Source: DASUAL01 sp035763805 (GTDB lineage Bacteria > Gemmatimonadota > Gemmatimonadetes > Gemmatimonadales > GWC2-71-9). From it: a stretch of DNA of 64,000 nucleotides. The position numbers and the translations under genes were made by a program. Shown here one piece after another: positions 59,979-64,000 of the stretch. The DNA is taken from contig DASUAL010000039.1 of assembly GCA_035763805.1 (NCBI GenBank), positions 1 to 64,000 of the forward strand, read 5' to 3'. Positions within the stretch are counted from its first letter, which is position 1. Each line of letters opens with the position of its first letter. The notes under the pieces are model-generated. The model searched no databases. It saw nothing but the letters and a program-made list of their open reading frames with translations, and was not told the origin of the DNA.

Positions 59979-61098
59979 ACGTCGCCTCCGCGCGCGCGTC
60001 GCGGTCCGCCTTCGCCTCCTGGTAAGCCTGGGTCAGCTCCCGCATCATCGCGTCGCGACGGTGATACAGGCGCTTCAGCCGACGCGGTTTGTGCTTCGCC
60101 AGTGCGTACGCGGCGAGGATCGGGAAGGCCACGGTGTTGTCGAGGTAGCACACCACGGTGTCGGGCAGCTTGTCCGGGTCCACCTTCCCCCAGCTCACCG
60201 CTTCGGCGGGCGTCGCCCCGGACAGGCCGCCCGTGTCGGGCCGGGCGTCGGTGATCTGGAGGTAGTAGTCGTGCCCCTTCTCGCTGATGCCGAGCACCTC
60301 CTGGATTTGCGGCTCGGTCTGGAGCACGAAGTTCTTCGGGCTGCCGCCCCCGATGATCAGCACGGCACTCTTGCCGCCGTGGGTCTTGGCGTCGAACACG
60401 ATCGCGGAGGTCTCGTTCACGTCGGCGCTCACGTCGAACCGCAACTTCGACCCCGTCAGCGCCTGCTCGGCGACGTTCATGCCGATCGAGGAGTCGCCGG
60501 GGGACGAGGTATAGATCGGGACGCCGCACTCGTGCGCCACGCCGAGCACCGACTTGCGCGACAGGCCCAAGGCCTTCTCGCGCTCGCCGACGTAGCCGCC
60601 GAGCAGGTAGTGATACTCGGCGGTGCTCATCGGCCGCTGGAACTCGGGCGCCGACGACACCTCACGGACGTACGCGTCGGTCGAGAGCAGCACCTCATAG
60701 TCGAAAAAAATGTCGTAGATGCGGACCACGCCCTCCTCGCGCAGCTCGACGTCGTTCGCGAACGGCGTGCCCCGGTGCATCGACAGTCCCAGACCGAAGT
60801 GCGCGTCGTGATACAGATTGGCGCCGGTCGACACGATCCAGTCAATGAAGCCCGCCTCGATGAGTGGATTGATCGTCGACATGCCGAGCCCCGCTGGCGT
60901 CATGGCGCCGGTCAGGCTCATCCCCACCGTGACGTCGTCCTCGAGCATCCGCTGGGCGAACAGCCGGCAGCCCTCGGCGAGCCGGCCGGCGTTATACGCG
61001 AGGAACGCATTGTCCACCAGCTCGGCGACGGACTCGCGGTCCGTGATCGGCCGGGGATCGATGCGTTGCCCGCGCAGGAGGTCCTTGCGTGTCGTCAT
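59959..61098 (-). CDS. Deoxyhypusine-synthase-like protein
   Basis: 379 residues. The family hallmarks are TGAMTPAGLGMSTINPLIEAG-like, STGANLYHDAHFGLG, IIGGGSPKNFVLQ, and a Lys in AEAVSWGKVDPDK corresponding to the DHS active-site Lys. Bacteria lack eIF5A, and bacterial DHS-like enzymes are known to make homospermidine or related polyamines. That role is inferred here. It lies four bases after the LOG gene, and the MFS transporter follows. Confidence 0.87.
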   Translation of the reverse strand: MTTRKDLLRGQRIDPRPITDRESVAELVDNAFLAYNAGRLAEGCRLFAQRMLEDDVTVGMSLTGAMTPAGLGMSTINPLIEAGFIDWIVSTGANLYHDAHFGLGLSMHRGTPFANDVELREEGVVRIYDIFFDYEVLLSTDAYVREVSSAPEFQRPMSTAEYHYLLGGYVGEREKALGLSRKSVLGVAHECGVPIYTSSPGDSSIGMNVAEQALTGSKLRFDVSADVNETSAIVFDAKTHGGKSAVLIIGGGSPKNFVLQTEPQIQEVLGISEKGHDYYLQITDARPDTGGLSGATPAEAVSWGKVDPDKLPDTVVCYLDNTVAFPILAAYALAKHKPRRLKRLYHRRDAMMRELTQAYQEAKADRDARAEATSVGRRP

Positions 61099-61102
61099 GG
61101 TC

Positions 61103-61852
61103 TCACGTGTCTGGCTCGGCGATGGCCGGGAGCTCCTTGGCGCGGCGCTCCCGTGCCTCCCGGATGATCGCGACCGCCTCGCGCGGGTGGTCGGTGATGT
61201 GGAGCAGGTCCAGGTCCGTCGTGGCGATCTTCCCCTCCCCCGCCACCCGCTCGCGCAGCCAGTCGACCATCCCCTGCCAGTACTCGCTGCCGAACAGGAT
61301 CACGGGAAAGTGGCGGACCTTGCCGGTCTGGATCAGGGTCAGCGCCTCAAACAGCTCGTCCATCGTGCCGTAGCCGCCGGGGAAGACGACGAAGGCCGTC
61401 GAGTATTTCACGAACATCGTCTTGCGCACGAAGAAATAGCGGAAATTGATCGCCCGCTCGACGTAGGAGTTCAGCCCCTGCTCGAACGGGAGCTCGATGT
61501 TGCAGCCGATCGAGAGCCCGTTCCCCTCCTGACAGCCGCGATTCGCGGCCTCCATGATGCCTGGGCCGCCCCCGGTGATGATGGGAAACCCCTCCCGCGC
61601 GAGCATCCGCCCCGTCTCCACCGCCTTTTCGTAGAACGGATCGTCGGGCGGCGTGCGAGCGGACCCGAAGACCGTCACCGCGTTGTACACGTCCGACAGG
61701 GTGTCGAACCCCTCGACGAACTCCCCCATGATGCGGAGCACGCGCCACGAGTCGGTCTTGACGAACGGCCGCCGTTCGCGGGGGACCTGCGTGAGGAACT
61801 GTTCGTCCTCAGTGACTGCTTTGTGATGCGAGTCGCTCAAGCGCTGCGACAT
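61103..61852 (-). CDS. LOG family protein (TIGR00730 Rossmann fold)
   Basis: 249 residues from ATG 61852. VFGSARTPPDDPFYE, ITGGGPGIMEAANRG and VVFPGGYGTMDELFEAL carry the PGGxGTxxE motif of LOG proteins, which cleave nucleoside monophosphates to base and ribose 5-phosphate. The start lies 44 bases inside the aminotransferase gene end. Role beyond nucleotide turnover unknown. Confidence 0.9.
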   Translation of the reverse strand: MSQRLSDSHHKAVTEDEQFLTQVPRERRPFVKTDSWRVLRIMGEFVEGFDTLSDVYNAVTVFGSARTPPDDPFYEKAVETGRMLAREGFPIITGGGPGIMEAANRGCQEGNGLSIGCNIELPFEQGLNSYVERAINFRYFFVRKTMFVKYSTAFVVFPGGYGTMDELFEALTLIQTGKVRHFPVILFGSEYWQGMVDWLRERVAGEGKIATTDLDLLHITDHPREAVAIIREARERRAKELPAIAEPDT

Positions 61853-62990
61853 GGTCGTCCTGGATGTTATAGAAGAAGGGAGAGAGGCGGACATGCCCCG
61901 GCCGCGCGTCCGCGATGATCCCGGCCGCCGCGAGGTGGCGCACCACCGCCGCAGGATCCTCGGCCGGGACCATCACGATCGCGGAGCGGTCGTCCGCACG
62001 GGGCGCTACCTTGGGCTCGAACCCGAGGCCCCGGGCGCGCGCGATCAGGTCTTCGGTGAGCTCCGCCGTGACCTCCCGGATCGCCGGCACGCCGATCTCC
62101 TCGATGTACCCGAGGCCGCCGAGCTGCGCATAGATCGCGGCGACGGACGGGGTGCCCAGCTCGTAGCGCCGCGCATCGTCGTGCAGGTCGAGCACGCGCG
62201 GCTCGAAGGCGAACTGGTCCTTGTGCCCAAACCAGCCCGCGATGCCCGGCGCGAGCCGGCGCGCGAGCGCCTCCCGCACGTAGAGGAACGCGATCCCCGG
62301 GCCGCCGAGCAGCCACTTCAGACCACCCGCGGTGAGGAAGTCGACGCCCGTGGCCTGCACGTCGAGCGTGACCTGCCCCACCGACTGGTAGGCGTCCACC
62401 AGGCAGAGGGCGCCCTGCGCGTGCGCCGCGTCCGCCACCGCGCGGATGTCCTGGATCGCGCCGCTCGTGAAGTACACGTGCGACGTCGCGACCAGCGCCG
62501 TCCGGTCGTCCACCGCCCGCGCGATCGCCTCGACGGGCACGGAGATCTGGTCGGGGCTTTCCACCACCACGACCTCGACGCCCCGCAGCCGCTTCGCCAG
62601 CCACTGATAGGCGACCGTGGGAAAGTCCAGCGAGGTGACGACGACCTTCGGTCTCCGGCCGTAGTCGAGCGCCTCGGCGACCGCCGACAGCGCCACCGAG
62701 ATGCTCGGGGCGAGCGCGATCTCCGCCGGGGCTGCCCCGATCACTCGGCCATAGCGTTCGCGCAGCTCGGCGAGCGCAGCCCACCACACGTCGTACCACG
62801 CGGACGCGCCCCGCGCCTGCCATAGCTCCAGAAACTCCGCCACCTTGATACGTGTGCGCTGCCCCAGGGCGCCGAGGGAGCAGGTGTTCAGATAGATCTG
62901 GTCCCGAAAGATCGGAAATTCGCTCCGATAGCCCGCGAGAGGGTGAGGCCCGGCCCGAGGGCCGGTTTGCAGGCCGCTTGCCAGCGTCAT
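61809..62990 (-). CDS. Class V aminotransferase / cysteine-desulfurase-like PLP enzyme
   Basis: 393 residues, fold type I. The PLP Lys is in LTAGGLKWLLGG. Other signatures are VSLDFPTVAYQW-type (here TSLDFPTVAYQW), VATSHVYFTSGAIQDI and LVDAYQSVGQ. No Cys-containing mobile loop for desulfuration is evident, so a lyase, kynureninase-like or isopenicillin-epimerase-like role is more likely. First gene of the 56-63 kb minus-strand run. Confidence 0.87.
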   Translation of the reverse strand: MTLASGLQTGPRAGPHPLAGYRSEFPIFRDQIYLNTCSLGALGQRTRIKVAEFLELWQARGASAWYDVWWAALAELRERYGRVIGAAPAEIALAPSISVALSAVAEALDYGRRPKVVVTSLDFPTVAYQWLAKRLRGVEVVVVESPDQISVPVEAIARAVDDRTALVATSHVYFTSGAIQDIRAVADAAHAQGALCLVDAYQSVGQVTLDVQATGVDFLTAGGLKWLLGGPGIAFLYVREALARRLAPGIAGWFGHKDQFAFEPRVLDLHDDARRYELGTPSVAAIYAQLGGLGYIEEIGVPAIREVTAELTEDLIARARGLGFEPKVAPRADDRSAIVMVPAEDPAAVVRHLAAAGIIADARPGHVRLSPFFYNIQDDHVAALERLASQSSH

Positions 62991-63057
62991 AGGCGGTCAA
63001 TATACAGAATACAGAAGGAAAAGCGCGCTTGACACGTCCCAAAGTACATTCCATCGC

Positions 63058-63324
63058 ATGCAGGCTTCCGTCGGCTGGCCCGCTCTGTTCGCGCGGCTCA
63101 CACTTCGAGCCCTCGTGAACCCACGGGTCGCGCTCGACCTCGCGCGCCTGACGTGGAGTTTCCGGGCTCGCGACTGGTACCGCCGACCGCCGTTCCTGCC
63201 CCTGCCGCCGCGCGACTACATGCGCTGGCGGATGTTCACCGCGTACGGCGACGAAGGTGCCGTGCCCCCTGTCGAGGACGTGATCAACTTCGCCCGCTGG
63301 CGCCGAGAAACCATGCATCTATGA
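63058..63324 (+). CDS. Small basic protein upstream of queG
   Basis: 88 residues, rich in Arg, Trp and Pro (RARDWYRRPPFLPLPPRDYM). It has no signal peptide or Cys. The stop overlaps the queG start by four bases (ATGA), so it is a real, coupled gene. No family recognised. Confidence 0.65.
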   Translation: MQASVGWPALFARLTLRALVNPRVALDLARLTWSFRARDWYRRPPFLPLPPRDYMRWRMFTAYGDEGAVPPVEDVINFARWRRETMHL

Positions 63325-64000
63325 CTGACAAAGACGTCGAGGAGCCGAGCGGAGGAGCTGCGTGGAAGAACGGCGTTGAGGTCAAACGTCAGGCGATGCA
63401 GCTCGGGTTCGACGCCGTCGGGATCGCGTCGCTCGAGTCGAACGCCCACGCGGACCAGCTCGACCGTTGGCTCGCGGCAGGTTACGGCGGGACGATGGCG
63501 TATCTGCGGCGCCAGGCCGAGCAGCGGAAGCAGCCAGTCCGCATCATGCCGGGGGCCCGGGTCGCGGTCGTCACGCTCACCAATCACTTCCACGGCGCGG
63601 AGGAGCCCGGTCCGGTGCCCCCGCGTTCCGGGAAGGTCGCCCAATACGCCCGGTCGACGGACTATCACCGCGTCGTCGGCCAGCGGCTCAGGCAGCTCGC
63701 GGCCGCCATCCGCGACGTCTCTCCGGACGCGACGACCCGTACCTACGTGGACGCCGGACCGGTGCCCGAGCGCGAGCTCGCCCAGCGCGCGGGGCTCGGC
63801 TGGATCGGGAAGAACATGATGTTGATCCACCCCGCGATCGGTTCGTTTACTTTCATCGGCGTCGTCCTGACCAACGCCGATCTCGCTCCGGATCTCCCGT
63901 TCCAGGCGGACCGCTGCGGCACGTGCCGCGCCTGCCTCGACGCGTGCCCCACGGCCGCGTTCGTCGAGCCTCACGTGCTGGACGCGCGGCGCTGCATCTC
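63321..64000 (+). CDS. queG: Epoxyqueuosine reductase, partial at window end
   Basis: About 226 residues visible. TYVDAGPVPERELAQRAGLG has the catalytic Asp, followed by WIGKNMMLIHP and the first ferredoxin-like CGTCRACLDACP cluster motif. It reduces epoxyqueuosine to queuosine in tRNA with cobalamin and two [4Fe-4S] clusters. The second cluster motif and C-terminus lie beyond the window. Confidence 0.93.
   Translation, partial: MTDKDVEEPSGGAAWKNGVEVKRQAMQLGFDAVGIASLESNAHADQLDRWLAAGYGGTMAYLRRQAEQRKQPVRIMPGARVAVVTLTNHFHGAEEPGPVPPRSGKVAQYARSTDYHRVVGQRLRQLAAAIRDVSPDATTRTYVDAGPVPERELAQRAGLGWIGKNMMLIHPAIGSFTFIGVVLTNADLAPDLPFQADRCGTCRACLDACPTAAFVEPHVLDARRCI

Overview
The window is about two-thirds G+C, very densely coded, and reads like a chromosomal segment of a Gemmatimonadota-type (or closely related) bacterium. 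This is inferred from the gene mix: secreted S9, M14 and M28 peptidases, OmpA proteins with thrombospondin-3 repeats, a DUF5916 outer-membrane protein, a long plant/cyanobacterial-type IspH, a bacterial deoxyhypusine-synthase-like protein and an actinobacterial-like phosphofructokinase. No 16S gene, tRNA, CRISPR array, prophage or replication origin was seen. Many genes overlap by a few bases and several use GTG or TTG starts.

Layout. 1-2.8 kb (minus): a partial ispH whose C-terminus is abruptly replaced, a small lipoprotein, a thioesterase and a PAS-Fis regulator. 2.8-7.0 kb (minus): a divergent DEAH helicase, then pfkA preceded by a SelW-like gene that carries an in-frame TGA at the CxxU position, followed by a SECIS-like hairpin. 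7.1-19.8 kb (plus): a chemoreceptor-like protein, a kelch-type lipoprotein, two tandem OmpA/TSP3 proteins, S9 and M14 peptidases and a DUF4015 protein. 19.8-21.8 kb (minus): an aconitase-family enzyme. 21.8-27.9 kb (plus): a secreted propeller protein, an M28 peptidase, a helical protein, and an overlapping TrmB regulator / hydrolase / TetR regulator trio. 28-33 kb (minus): a DUF5916 protein and Lon. 33.3-35.2 kb (plus): a Ser/Thr kinase. 35.2-43.1 kb (minus): TPR protein, S41 protease, fused E1 dehydrogenase and fused membrane/spermidine-synthase protein as one operon, with an IS3 remnant just upstream.

44-49 kb holds mixed-strand housekeeping genes: flavin reductase, amidohydrolase, PfpI, DUF1015, MazG and RsgA. 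49.4-54.1 kb (minus) is a catabolic operon (thiolase, FadB/J-type enzyme, proline dehydrogenase, small protein, RsgA) with glpD divergent from it. 55.9-63.0 kb (minus) is a long run: class V aminotransferase, LOG protein, deoxyhypusine-synthase-like enzyme, MFS transporter, an inverted-repeat spacer, an ATP-grasp ligase, a four-zinc-ribbon metallopeptidase and a NUDIX hydrolase. The window closes with a small protein gene overlapping queG, which runs off the end.

The most notable items are the selenoprotein candidate with its recoding hairpin (6789-7034), the ATP-grasp / zinc-ribbon peptidase pair (56350-58354), the ispH junction at the window start, and the palindrome that abuts the TrmB start codon.
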